A stretch of DNA of 64,000 nucleotides from Nectonema munidae (taxonomy: Eukaryota > Nematomorpha > Nectonematoida > Nectonematidae). Below, piece after piece: positions 48,500 through 58,832 of the stretch (positions are counted from its first letter, which is position 1; the number at the start of each line of letters is the position of its first letter). The translations under genes were made by a program, and so were the position numbers. The stretch covers positions 1 through 64,000 of the forward strand of contig JAUIRK010000862.1 of the NCBI GenBank assembly GCA_030549495.1. Direction: 5' to 3'. The notes beneath the pieces were generated by a model. That model searched no databases, had not been told where the DNA came from, and saw nothing but the letters and a program-made list of their open reading frames with translations.

Positions 48500-50055
48500 G
48501 TGTAAACTCATCAAAAAAATTATGGCGACACACAGAGAGATTTATTTATCCGACCTAAGAAGAACAATCGTTCCAAAAAAGTTGATATCAAAATCAATAA
48601 CAGAGAATTTGACATTTTTGAGAGCGTACTTTAGAAAATGCCTTTTTTTCATCAGAGGATGAACATTTTGGACATGTTTGATTTGTACTTATGACAAAAA
48701 ATGCAAAACTAAAATAATTTTGTGATTAAAATCTGTTTCATCTATGCTATTATACTTTTGCACCCTGAACTTTACATAGGAAAGATTTGAGGAAAAAAAA
48801 TAAATAAATGGAAGAAATTGTTTTGCTAACTATTGAGTTAATTTTTTGATCAATCTGAATTAAGATCAATTAATTCTTGCGAAATATATCTGGAATGCTA
48901 TATATTGTATTGATTAGCATTTTTTTCTATTCTGTGTTCGATAAGACAATTTAATCGATACATTTAAAACGTACTTAAATTTTTTTCAACTAAAAAAATA
49001 TAAAAAAAATTAAGAAAAAATAAAAAAATTTTTTTAGAAAGAGACGGCTTTCTCCAGTTTGGTCTCTGAACTCTCTGAAATGTGATGCATATTTACAAGC
49101 TGTGAATTGAATGTGTTTACGAACATATTTCTAGTTCACCGAGATTGTCTTCAAAGCACCTAAAACAACAAAGGAGGCTTTTGACGTTGCTACTTTGGAA
49201 AGAGAGATATTGTATTTCTTAATTCAGCGCAATGCATCAAAGAAGACAACATGAATAAAGTTCAAAGAAGAAGCAAACTTCCTATTTACAATTCAATACG
49301 CCAGGTATATACATATATATTAAGAAGAGTAAACAAATCAATATTGATTTAATACGTAGATATAGGTGAGATCAAGAGAAATAGCATGGAAGTGCGTAGC
49401 ATCATAATATAATGTATACACCAGACGTTAGAACAACCTACAACATCAGGTCATGCCGTTATGATCACTAAGCTCACTAACTTTACCTACCGTATTTAGG
49501 GGATATTTTTTTCAGCAAGTTGTCAGACCCGACTTGTCATCCATTTCGACGTATATAAAGATTTTTCAAGGAAAAATGTTTGTTTAAGGATACACTTTAC
49601 TATTTATGAAAATTCAATACTGCTAATAATAGATTATATCGTGGACAAATCCAATGCCTGCTGCGTATATGCAAATAAGCGCCGTCAAAACATCGACCTA
49701 AAATGTGTTACAAACTCTTATTAATATGGGCGTTGTGTTATCTTGTTGTTATAGTGGTTTTCTACATTCTTAAATTTAGTGGGAATATCTGTTTGATATT
49801 CAGTATGAGAACAAAGCTTAACTCTTTAACTTAAGGTAACAATTGTCCTGATAAAGTTTCAATACACACATAACAGATTCCAGTATAATTTTTAGGTTAA
49901 AACTTTCAGACCGAGATGGAGAACAGTGTCATATAAATAAAAATCGCCTGCTTTAAGTTATACAAAAATTGATTTAAAAAATAACATTTGACAAAAAAAG
50001 TTGTTAGAGCTCACGCACAGCCACTAGACGCCAGTTCAAGCCTCACGGTTTGAAC
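48500..50055. other. intronic spacer
   Basis: No recognised gene. The patch just before the ribozyme (about 50000-50045) contains cagttcaagcct, which resembles a pol III B box, but a convincing A box was not found. Confidence 0.4.
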
Positions 50056-50111
50056 ACACAAAGGGAAACTGATGAGGCTTCAATAGCCGAAACCGGTCTT
50101 TCACAAAGTGT
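50056..50111 (+). ncRNA. type I hammerhead ribozyme (Penelope/SINE-associated type)
   Basis: All core elements are present in order. CTGATGA is at 50069-50075. Stem II is ggct (76-79) paired with agcc (85-88), with a 5-nt loop. GAA of the core is at 89-91. A very short stem III, acc/ggt (92-97), is a palindrome accggt. The cleavage triplet is GTC, with predicted cutting after C50098. Stem I pairs aaa-g (68-65) with ttt-c (99-102), has one mismatch and a further G-C, then a symmetric 3x3 A-rich internal loop, then acac (56-59) with gtgt (108-111). Type I hammerheads with such tiny palindromic stem III are known from Penelope-like elements, where they may work as dimers. An internal loop in stem I is what tertiary contacts with loop II require. 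It lies on the plus strand, in an intron of the minus-strand host gene. Confidence 0.82.
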
Positions 50112-50198
50112 ACACTTAGTGATGATGATCAAAATACAAGAGAACTTACAATTTCCAGTTAAAAAATAAACAGAAGAAAATTTTTAAAAATCTCAGTC

Positions 50199-50322
50199 TT
50201 AACCCATTTAGGACCAAATAAAGCAGACAATTTTAGTAATTCCTATTTAATTCCATTCAAAGTAAGAGTTCCTCTGCATTTCCTTTGGGAACATTGGTTT
50301 TAAATGAGTTTCAAAGAGTTAA
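50199..50322. mobile_element. piggyBac-type MITE, copy 3 (inverted)
   Basis: TTAA followed by cccatttaggaccaa on the left; aacattggttttaaatgagtt and a final TTAA on the right. Compared with 22518-22656 it is in the reverse orientation: agcagacaa lies near the left end and gggaacattgg near the right. The right TIR is disturbed by a small insertion. It lies between the ribozyme and the 50471 exon. Confidence 0.7.
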
Positions 50323-50470
50323 TTCTTTAAGAAAAATTGTGAGATTAGTGTCGCAAAAATTTAAAATCGTCTTTTTTAAATTTAAAATAAAAGTCAATTG
50401 AAAATTAAAGCAGGTGATTAATCTTCAAAAGCATGGTCTTCAAAGCCTTAACGAAAGAAATAGATATTAC

Positions 50471-50644
50471 CGGCCAATAACAGTGATGGCGGCGAGTTGA
50501 AGAGGATGTTTTTCGATAGAGGTATAGATTCCAAATTGCAACTTCGAAGTTTTCACCGGAGAACGCTGGTTGTTGTCGCTGTAGTTACTTGAAGCATCCT
50601 TGAGCGAGGAGTCATTTTGGAGAGAAATGAAAACGGTGGAAGAG
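50471..50644 (-). CDS. mucin-like membrane protein, exon 3
   Basis: The acceptor catggttttcttttgccag precedes 50644 and the donor g|gtaata follows 50471. The 174-bp exon takes one base to complete the previous codon and leaves two. The resulting frame (SSTVFISLQNDSSLKDAS at its start; KTSKLQFGIYTSIEK and ITVIGR near its end) is fully open. The entry phase matches the exon at 53565-53749, and the exit phase matches acceptor 42208 of the large exon. It has two N-x-S sites. The last 25 residues look like a folded edge rather than mucin stalk. No family recognised. The ATG-started frame usually called here is in another phase and is a shadow. Confidence 0.72.
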
Positions 50645-51446
50645 CTGGCAAAAGAAAACCATGTGAGTTAGAAGGATGATTCAGCCAAGTGCACGCAAAT
50701 GATAAAATGAAATAAGAGTTAACCATTTCGGGCATTCAATCGTATGCTTTTCTTTTTCAATGAATTTTCGTATAATTTAAAGCGGACGATTTTTACTTCT
50801 TTCAGGTACTACTGGCAACCCATTGTACCTGAAAGGATTGAAGCTATATTTTAAAAATTTTGTTAACCAATGTGCCCATGATATGTGAGTCGGAACTTAA
50901 GTTCGCTCGTCTAATACTCTGAAATAAGGCTTTAATAACTTCATATAATTTAATCAGCCAATATCCCATGACGAATAACAATGACCTCATCAATAATTAT
51001 TTTAACTAAATAGAAGAGCATCATTGTTCTAGCTAGAGCCTTTATGATTAAAAAAGACTGCGTTTATTTTCAAGACAGGCGTTTTATTTTACACGTTTAA
51101 TGACGAGTGCAAATCTTATCCAACGAAACTGTTTAAAAGGATCCGATTTTTTAAAGGTATTGCTGTCATTATCCTTTTCAATGAATTTTAGTATATGACT
51201 TAAAGCATGTGATTTTTATCATATCGGACACTGGTGTCAAATTGGGCTATTAAGCTAATAGCAGAGACTCAAAATTTATCAATGTGAAGCATGTTTATGT
51301 CAGAATGCATTAAGACCTCAGAAATGGCCAGCGAAAATTGGAGCAGTGTATAATCAGAAATAGCACATTTGATCACTTGCATGCCAAAAAATTACTCAAT
51401 TTATTTTTTTGATTTTAAAGATCTTTGACGTCAAGAAAAGATAGTA
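50645..51446. other. intron with diverged cgtctgc-type MITE remains
   Basis: Stretches near 50730-50800 and 51170-51230 contain tttttcaatgaattttngtata, also present in the TTAA MITEs. They look like old copies, but their ends are not clear. Confidence 0.4.
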
Positions 51447-51576
51447 CAATGAAACCTCGAATATCCGAATTTTCGCGTATCTGAAGAGCTGACGTACACA
51501 CGTAAAGAAAGAAGAACTCGCTTATCCAAGCAATTACCTTATCTCTGAATCTGTTCGGATACTTGAGGTTCTACTG
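51447..51576. mobile_element. pogo-like MITE, 130 bp
   Basis: The left terminus caatgaaacctcgaatatcc and the minus-strand right terminus cagtagaacctcaagtatcc are inverted repeats of about 23 bp in the pogo/Tigger style. TA precedes the left end; the right flank is not TA. No coding capacity. Intronic. Confidence 0.72.
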
Positions 51577-52258
51577 GAGTTTAGTTTTTTAAATTAAAGA
51601 ATTTAAATTAACAATCAACCCCAATAATTTTGTCTCATGTACATTTTTACAAATTAGTTCCATTTTTATTAAAAAAATCATTTTATTAAGAAGCTGCATA
51701 TACTTAAAACAAATTTGTCTATCAAAAACGAATACATTGATTGAAAAGTTGACTTCTGCTTTTTCATATTCAATATATGGATTTTGAAATCAACGAACGA
51801 CAGAAGCATGGGTGGTGCACAACGCGCACATAATTTATATGGATTAATATTTCATCAATAAAAATCAATCCAGATATTTTAGACTTAAAAAGTGCTGTAA
51901 TAATTAATGCTTTGCTACACTTTTGAGTGCAAATTTTCCATATCCATAGTATCAAGTTTTGAGCGTCGTTATTTGAAATTATGAGGGGAGGCAAAATTAG
52001 CAACTGCCCATGGCGGAATTAAAGATAAGTACCCCCTATCAAACGAAATTCAAAATATCGGTTTACACAAAGGCTCACATGACTAAAATTTTTAGGGATT
52101 AATTTTTTGGGTATAGGCGAATTCACTGACAACAATTTACGGACATACACAATTTAATTAGAAACAGAATTTAAAATGTTAGAATTACCTTTAAGTTAAT
52201 TAAATTAATGAACATAATAATTAAATTACTACATTTGAAATATAGTAATTATATACAA
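51577..52258. other. AT-rich intronic sequence
   Basis: The minus-strand frame at 51770-52003 is unrecognised and probably chance. Confidence 0.4.
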
Positions 52259-52392
52259 TAGGGGCGTGAGTAAGGTTGGTTAGATGATGGATTCGATAAC
52301 TCAACGTCTTGGGTTCGATCTCGCATCAAGCTTACTTTCCTCATATTTCGATAAAAGCGGCGCAATTGTGTCTTCCCGATTCCAATGTACAT
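52259..52392 (+). mobile_element. SINE family A, plus-strand copy
   Basis: Begins tagggggcgtgagtaaggtt-like sequence with an A-box-like segment (ggttggttagatga) and a B box (gggttcgatctcg), then the body with cgataaaagcggcgcaattg. It is about 80-85% identical to the minus-strand copy at 38384-38524. The target duplication is not obvious. Confidence 0.8.
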
Positions 52393-52599
52393 TTATTATC
52401 TTTAATTACAATATTATAATTATATAGCTAATGCTTTCAAGCAATCAATAATTAAATTATCATAAAATATCGAAGAATACATATGTTATAATTGTATCAC
52501 ACATTTTTACGATCATTTACCAATATTACTTATAATAAAAAGATATGTCAAATGAAGAATTTATTGTTTTAATTTTATTGAAAAAAAGTTGAAGAATAT

Positions 52600-52890
52600 A
52601 TATAACTTTTGATTTGCTCTTTTTCCAAGACTGATAAATTATTATTTATTGGATTCCATCAACATAATATAGTTGATTGTATTTCTTTAAAACAATGTAG
52701 CGGTTGCTCAAAGTTTGGTCATACATCGAAAAGTATAAATGAAATAAAGTCTTCCGAAAATCAATGCTTTGAAGATAGTACTGTTAAGGGAAATTTGGAA
52801 AAACATAAATGCACCAATTGAATACTGAACAAATCTAATGATGCTTGTCGCTCTGCTTCTGATAAAAGTTATCCTTTATATCTTAGAAAA
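52600..52890 (+). pseudogene. CCHC zinc-knuckle relic, LINE ORF1-like
   Basis: The plus-strand frame has 'DCISLKQCSGCSKFGHTSKS', where C-x2-C-x4-H fits a zinc knuckle. Further C residues and 'KHKCTN' then hint at a second knuckle, and just past the stop a 'DKSYPLY' resembles the terminal 'CPxY' of LINE ORF1 proteins. The knuckle arrangement favours a Jockey-type LINE ORF1. The copy is short, broken and without detectable RT nearby. Confidence 0.5.
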
Positions 52891-52939
52891 ATAGAGTATT
52901 TGAAATCAACACTTGTTATAAACTTGTAAAACACCTCTT

Positions 52940-53175
52940 TTCATGCCTTTTTTTTTAATTTAAATATTATAATTTTTTTTTTTGTTTTAATAATTTTTTT
53001 AAATTTTTTTAAATATTAAAAAAAAAAAAAAAAAAAAAATTTAATAAAAAATTTTTTATAATAAAATATATAATTTAATAAAAATTATATATTTTTTTTT
53101 TATTATTTTTTTAATATTTTTAATAAAATTTAAATTAAATTAATTTTTTAATTTTATTTTAAAAAATAAAAATTT
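52940..53175. repeat. A/T homopolymer-rich low-complexity stretch
   Basis: Long runs of A and T and ttttaataaaa-like patterns, with almost no G or C for more than 200 bp. It may be real low-complexity DNA or a poorly resolved assembly segment. Confidence 0.7.
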
Positions 53176-53564
53176 TTTACTAAATGCCAACTCAAATCCA
53201 AATTCTTTGTGTTCACTGTTTTTGTCAAAATTAAGCATGTATGTTGAAAAGTGTTGGTATGTCATAAAAAGGCAGAAAAAAGTAAATATAAAAAAAGTAA
53301 ACAGACACCCAATGATATAATGAAAATGTTCAAAGAAAAAGGACTCTATAAAAAAAAAGATTGCATCTAAAATTATCAACGCTCCCACTCTTTTTAAAGG
53401 CCCAGTGCGTAAAATTATTAAACCTTACCCCCTAAAATAATTTTCGGAATACGCCATTTTTACGCACGCTATTCCTTGGATGAAATAATGACAGTTTAAA
53501 ATTTTTTTAAAATATCTGAATTAATGCTAGTACATTTTTGTTCGATTGGGAAAATCAAATTTAC

Positions 53565-53749
53565 TTGTTTTTTGTGTTGCCATTTGTGAGGACGGCATCA
53601 TCGTTGCTTGAAACTTTGACATTGTGAACTTCTTTTTGAGGACAAAGCACGCAGTATTCCTGCCAAAAACGCCAAGTACCGTTTTTCCACTTTTCTAGAG
53701 TGACTCTTTGCGGAATGGCGTTGAAGAAATTGAGAATAACGTAGAATAT
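53565..53749 (-). CDS. mucin-like membrane protein, exon 2
   Basis: A minus-strand exon of 185 bp after the acceptor ttatatctcaag, with the donor aa|gtaaat. It starts in phase 0 and leaves two bases. It therefore joins the phase-0 end of 54809-55141 and the one-base entry of 50471-50644, creating an Asn codon. The peptide includes FYVILNFFNAIPQRV, then EKWKNGTWRFWQEYCVLC with an N-glycosylation site and two Cys. It looks like part of a folded extracellular domain. I cannot name the domain. The upstream part of the open frame (ATG at 53887) is intron. Confidence 0.66.
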
Positions 53750-54501
53750 CTTGAGATATAAAAAAACATTTTCTCTAAAAGAACAATAAAAGTTTTCCAT
53801 CTTCACGAAATTGACACTTATCATCTGGATTAGATGTGAGTAACCCGTGGCGCGTGAACTCTTTTTAGGTGGGCGTCGCTCCATCATAAGATTTAATAAA
53901 AAAGTTTTAAAAACTTAAAATCCAGCATGCCATTTGTGAGAAGTTACATTATAAAGAAGTGTAGGAAAACATGCAAAATAAGTGCGGGTAATTAAAAAAA
54001 AATTACATTTTTGCTTGCGTACATTGGATGAGGAAGAAGTGTGTGCAATTAGGTAAAACGCTTTTAAAAATTTCATGAAAGCCGATTTTAATGTGGCGCG
54101 GGTTAAGCCTTAAGAAAACTTCAATGCGGCGAACAGCTCAAAATTCGTGTGTCCAGCCCTGATCTCGATTCCTCAAGCGTGTTGAGGAATTGGTTTTCTC
54201 AAATCAATCGTCCACTTTCTTTTTCAATGAGTTTTTAGACAACTTTAATTTTATGGAACCTCCTATCCCATTCTACATGAAAGAGATAATGTCAAATTAA
54301 AAATTCATATGGGCAAATGGAAAAGGAATATATGCAGATTTTTATAATCATTGTTACTTACATGTATGCTATATTATGATTTTATTTTTTAATGAATTTT
54401 TATGGATAACTTAGAAAAGTTAATTTTTAGCTGAGGATGCACTCGTGATGACCATTGTAAGACACTGGTGTACAAAGTAATAAAAATTGAGTACTTTAAA
54501 T

Positions 54502-54783
54502 AAGTGCTGTCCAAATTGCGGACAAACAGGCCCTCTCAAATGCGGTCCGCGACCCTTTCGAAGCAGAGCAATACAGTAAAGAAAGAAGCGATTATGGACC
54601 ACCGTCACACTCATAAACTCCGCGTTGCGTTCGTTAGTTATACAAAATACTCATCTTGACACATTTTAAACCGATTTTATGATAAATGTGTATATTTCAT
54701 ACGAACATTCTTTAGAGGATTAGTTTTAAAAATTCTGTTTCTCAAAGGTTACAAATAAATGGATGATAGTTTGGGAAGCACTG
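54502..54783. mobile_element. hAT MITE next to a splice donor
   Basis: The left end aagtgctgtccaaattgcgg and the minus-strand right end cagtgcttcccaaactatc are related inverted termini of hAT style, with a subterminal ggtccgcgaccctttcg. The flanks ctttaaat and tgttaaag agree at five of eight positions, so the target duplication is uncertain. The element ends 25 bp from the last base of exon 54809-55141. Confidence 0.65.
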
Positions 54784-54808
54784 TGTTAAAGTGAGAAAGG
54801 AACACTAC

Positions 54809-55141
54809 CTCATATTGCTGGATGAAATCAATCTGAAAGATGGCCGGGGAAGAAGGTTGGATGGGGAAGGAGACTAGAGCGTTTGTTGTTGAAGACGCTT
54901 CATTTCCTGTAGGTTTGGTGGTGACGAGAGAAGTGAGATTAGCAAGAACATCCTTCAGGATCAGCAAGTTCGCTTTATCAATGTAAAACAATTGAGAGAT
55001 AGGCGTCACAGATGTTATTTCATTCTCCGCCCTTTGAGATGATGTGGTGTAGTAACATTTGCAATAGGAGTCTCCATTGGTGCTAACAATGATTATAAAT
55101 TGATATAAGCAGCACGAACGAAGCCAATGAAAAGTCTGCAT
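54809..55141 (-). CDS. mucin-like membrane protein, exon 1 or first exon seen
   Basis: The donor tatgag|gtagtg at 54808 follows an open frame that ends FQIDFIQQYE. If translation starts at the ATG at 55141, the N-terminus MQTFHWLRSCCLYQFIIIVS is a plausible but weak signal peptide, fitting an extracellular start. Alternatives are internal acceptors: tgcag with the exon from 55136, or attgttag from 55082. The frame contains two Cys (YCKCYY), an NLTS site and a Ser/Thr/Pro-rich part (KPTGNEASSTTNALVS). Its exit phase 0 fits the next exon. Whether further exons lie upstream, beyond the piggyBac relic, is open. Confidence 0.62.
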
Positions 55142-55982
55142 CCAAAAAAATGTCCAAGTGTCTTAGCAAGAGGGTGCCCCTGGCTCGGGATGTCCCCGTG
55201 GTTAAATTATTGGCTTCGCCACAGCCCATAACAATTTTAACATCAATTTGATATCTTTCTTTTCATAACTTCTTTGAAGTTTTTATTGGTAGATGAGTGA
55301 AAATAATTTTATATATAAAGTTAATCTTCTGAAACCTCAAGATGTTGGACACGGAAGACAATCCCTCATATTTTTCAGTCACTATCATCCAAAACCTCAA
55401 GAGGATGAAGACATTCCAATAAGCTCTCATATTTCTATTCACTATAATCAATAATCACACAATCCTGCCATCTGGGATAAAATTTGCTCCATGCATGATT
55501 TGATATAACAACAAAGGGAAGACAACGGTGTAAAGATCATTGTGATTTTAAATATTTGATTGAGAAAAAATTCTCCATAACAATTTATGTATAAACCCTT
55601 TGAAGACCAGAATTTTGAAATCGAATCATCTGTTTAACTAATCCTCAAAATTAAAGACAAAAATGAACTTATTTTTTGCGAAAAAGAGAAATCATTTAAA
55701 AAAAAGTAGATTAAGTTCCAAAAAATATTTTTTTTCTCTAATAAACTTAAAATGCGGATTTTAGAGATGATAAGAAAAGTCAGCAAAAGAAGTTCTCAGT
55801 GCCAAAGAAAAAGAGCAGCGAAGCCCGAGCTTAAAAACGAAGCATAAAGGAAATTTCAGCAGCGAGAGATGGAGACATCCAAACGGAAAAAAAAGTGTCT
55901 CCGAATACACATATGTAAAAACAGTGGACACTCATTTTCCGCCTATAATTTAGGATATTTAAGTGTTTTCGATATAAAATAG
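55142..55982. other. region upstream of the mucin-like gene, nothing certain
   Basis: It may hold the promoter if 55141 is the start. The minus-strand frame at 55263-55451 contains a two-fold 34-36-bp repeat (tcatatttytattcactat type) and is not a gene. Confidence 0.4.
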
Positions 55983-56242
55983 TGATGCGAGGATTTATTT
56001 GCAATCAGAATCGTAATAAATGTGTGTAGTTTTAAAGTATGTGGGAAAACGGGATCCCGCCTCAAAAAGGTAATTTTCGCCCCCCCCCCCCCTGAAAACA
56101 CATTGATGATATATTATTTAAGAAAACACATTGATGCGAGGATTTATTTGCAATCAGAATCGTAATAAATGTGTGTAGTTTTAAAGTATGTGGGAAAACG
56201 GGATCCCGCCTCAAAAAGGTAATTTTCGCCCCCCCCCCCCCC
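55983..56242. repeat. tandem duplication (149-bp period) ending in poly-C runs
   Basis: tgatgcgaggatttatttgc is at 55983 and again at 56132. Each copy runs through gggaaaacgggatcccgcc to a run of 13-14 C. The second copy ends gatgtgcgcccctg, on the minus strand caggggcgcacatcc, which resembles a hAT MITE terminus. So this may be a partly duplicated MITE abutting the 5' side of the piggyBac relic. Confidence 0.8.
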
Positions 56243-56246
56243 GGAT

Positions 56247-57827
56247 GTGCGCCCCTGCTTTCAAGTTCAAAAAAGTTTATCTTCATCGTGTTCTTCAAGT
56301 TCTACAGAAAACAATGAAGATTCTACTTTTTATGTAAAAAGTGTAAAAAGGAAAAAAAGTTTTGTTCTTGATAAACAATTTGAAGCTCCTGATGGATCTA
56401 TCTGGAAACTGATAGAAAATCCTTTCTCTTCTGCAGGCAGAGCACCAATATGCAATATTATCAAAGATACACCAGGTCCAACGAGTCGTGCAGAAGGAAG
56501 TGTTGAGAAGAAATCCTTCCTTTCATCTTGGAGACTTTTTATTGATCATTTCATGCTGAACAAGATAATAAAAAGTGTACTGAATTACAAGCGCAAGATA
56601 TCCTGGTGATCCTTCTTGGAATATATCAATTCCAGAATTAGAAGCTTTCATAGCTATTTTATATGTACGAGGAGTAACTGGTTCGCGTGGATTAGATGTT
56701 CACTTACTTTGGTCTAAAACTTGGGGTTTGAACTTTTGCAAAGAAATGAGTCGTTCTCGTTTTTGTGAAATACAAAGATTTTTACGTTTTGATATAAAAA
56801 GCAATCGGTCTCTCCGCTTAGAAACGGATAAATTTGCAGCAATTTCTGAAATATGGTATCGTTTTGTTTCAAATTGCCAAACAAATTTTGTTCCTTATGA
56901 GTTTCTTTGCATCGACGAACAGCTATTTCCAAGTAAAACAAGATGTCCATTTACTCAGTTTATATCCTCTAAACCTGATAAGTATGGACAAAAAATGTAG
57001 CTTCTTGTTGATGTTAAAACTAAATATCTTTTGAACGGTTTTCCATATTTGGGCCGAGAAAAAAATTGTCAAACACGTATACCCGAAAATGTGGTAATTA
57101 ATCTTTTGAATCCTTATCTGAACAGCTGTAGAAATGTCACGCATGATAACTTTTTCACTTCTTTGAAATTGGCAAAAGAGTTGAAAAAAAGAAGATACCA
57201 ACTGTTGGTACGTTAAATAAAGCCAGAAGAGAAGTTCCCAAATCATTGAAAAATCTTGGACTAGCTCTTTATCAAACGATAGCCTTTGAAAATGAAGACA
57301 TAAGCTTGACAGTTTATCAAGGTAAAAGAAACAAAAATGTTCTTTTACTAAGTAGTTTACACAAAAATGTTGTTTCAAGCTCAGATACAAAACATAAACC
57401 AAACACTGTTGATTTCTACAATCAAACAAAATACCGTGTGGATGTATTAGACCAAATGGCAAGAAAATATAGTGTAAAAGCAGCTTCAAGAAGATGGCCA
57501 GTACACACATTTTATAATTTACTTGATCTGGCAGCAATAAACGCAACAATTCTTTATAATGAAACGTGCAAATCCAAAGTTCCAAGAAGAGATTTCATAC
57601 AGAAGTTGGCAGAAGAGTTACTTGAAGCTCATATTTCATCTGAAAATGGCAAAGATACCGCTAAAAAACTACATCGAAGCACAAGTAATGATGGAAAAAG
57701 AAAAAATTGTCAAATAAAATCCCATTGTAAAGAAAACAAGTCAAATATACAGTGTGATAAGTGTAAAAAAATAGTGAGTGGGAAGTGCATAAAGATAAAA
57801 ATCTTTATTTGTTCAAAATGTGTATAA
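56247..57827 (+). pseudogene. piggyBac transposase gene, decayed
   Basis: Four frame segments follow piggyBac order. The first has 'FEAPDGSIWKLIENPF' and 'GRAPICNIIKDTPGPTS', then 'SSWRLFID'. The second has 'LEAFIAILYVRG' and 'LRLETDKFAAISEIW'. Next come 'FLCIDEQLFPSKTRCPFTQF', 'VDVKTKYLLNGFPYLG' and 'HDNFFTSLKLAKEL'. The last has 'YRVDVLDQMARKYSV', 'RRWPVHTFYNLLDLAAINA' and a C-terminal Cys-rich zinc domain ending 'FICSKCV'. The catalytic Asp codons lie near 56914, 57010 and 57441 or 57450. The usual acidic N-terminus is missing. I count about three frameshifts (near 56565, 56610 and 57205) and a TAG replacing the usual Trp at 56998. AATAAA follows at 57858. Flanking TTAA ends were not identified. 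This is a recently dead DNA transposon, not a domesticated gene. Confidence 0.93.
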
Positions 57828-58715
57828 ATTAATTTCACTTTAATTGATGTTTGATCAATAAAGTTTTTTTTCCATTGAATCTGAGCTTTTTTAGCAGCCA
57901 GTTCGTTCATAACAAAAATAGGACTCGCAAGAGTGGAAAAAGTATTCATTGTTTTTATTAAAATTTTTAGTTTGGAGTAAAAATAAAGATATAAGAATTT
58001 TCAAACTATATAAATTCATGACAATAACAAACTTTTAATTATATTAAAATTAGTTATTAATTTTTTGATTAGATAAAAGTAAAATTATTAATTTATTTGA
58101 AAAAATTTTCAAAAAATTTAATTGCCGAAAACCTTGGATTAATATTTTTTCCCGTTAAATTCCCGAGATTTTCCGAGACAAAAATAATAATAAAAAACAT
58201 AAACAATAGGTTCGATGTTTAGTATAAATTTTACCTAGCGTTGCATTCATATAACATTAAAATGTTTAGTTAGAATTTTTATGCTAAAAAATCGCTTAAA
58301 AGTCAGAAATTAGGCAAATATTTGTATGCATAACAAAATCATCATTGTCTATCTGTGTGAATCGATTAAATATAGAAAATCATTTATTTCCAATTAAAAT
58401 TTAAAATCAGTGTAAAAAAATTCGGGCTTAGACTGCAAATACTTTAAAACTTAATGAATTCACTGCTAACTCTTCGTTTCGGATTTTGACTTAAGAAGCT
58501 TCACCCCATATGATTACAAAAATTAAGCTATTTTCTACTTTTTTAAAATACTTAAAAAACAGAATGAGACTTTGACCCCTAAATTTTATAAGATAGCGAC
58601 TCCAACTCCAAACTCCTATCACTTTAAATTCCCCTACTGTCCCTCCCTAACCCTGGCAATTAATAGGAATTTCTTTGAATATTGAAGGAATGTTTCCTTA
58701 CAACAAAAAAAATAG
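57828..58715. other. AT-rich spacer
   Basis: After the piggyBac polyadenylation signal there is no recognised ORF or repeat. Confidence 0.45.
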
Positions 58716-58720
58716 GTCTA

Positions 58721-58726
58721 TTTATT
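58721..58726 (-). promoter_or_regulatory. polyadenylation signal AATAAA of the secreted-protein gene
   Basis: On the minus strand AATAAA lies 107 bp beyond the stop codon at 58833, a normal 3'-UTR distance, with no competing signal closer by. Confidence 0.55.
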
Positions 58727-58832
58727 TTTTTCAAAAGAAAATACAAACATCTGCCTTATTTTTATATACTCTGGGTTTCAGGTAGATTGGCCTCAAATAA
58801 AGGACTTCTAGTGTGACAGGAATCATTGAAAA

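Noticed and set aside
48601-48665. CTGATGA on the minus strand as a hammerhead core
   Set aside because: No stem II/GAAA/GUC arrangement follows; an isolated 7-mer.
50553-50735. ATG-started minus-strand frame as a 60-residue protein
   Set aside because: It overlaps the real exon in a different phase; splice sites and phase support the other frame.
53561-53887. A 108-codon single-exon minus-strand gene
   Set aside because: The conserved-looking part starts after an acceptor at 53750, and the last codons pass a donor at 53564; the ATG part is intronic.
56923-57585. A 220-codon minus-strand frame
   Set aside because: It is the antisense shadow of the piggyBac transposase, which has clear family motifs on the plus strand.
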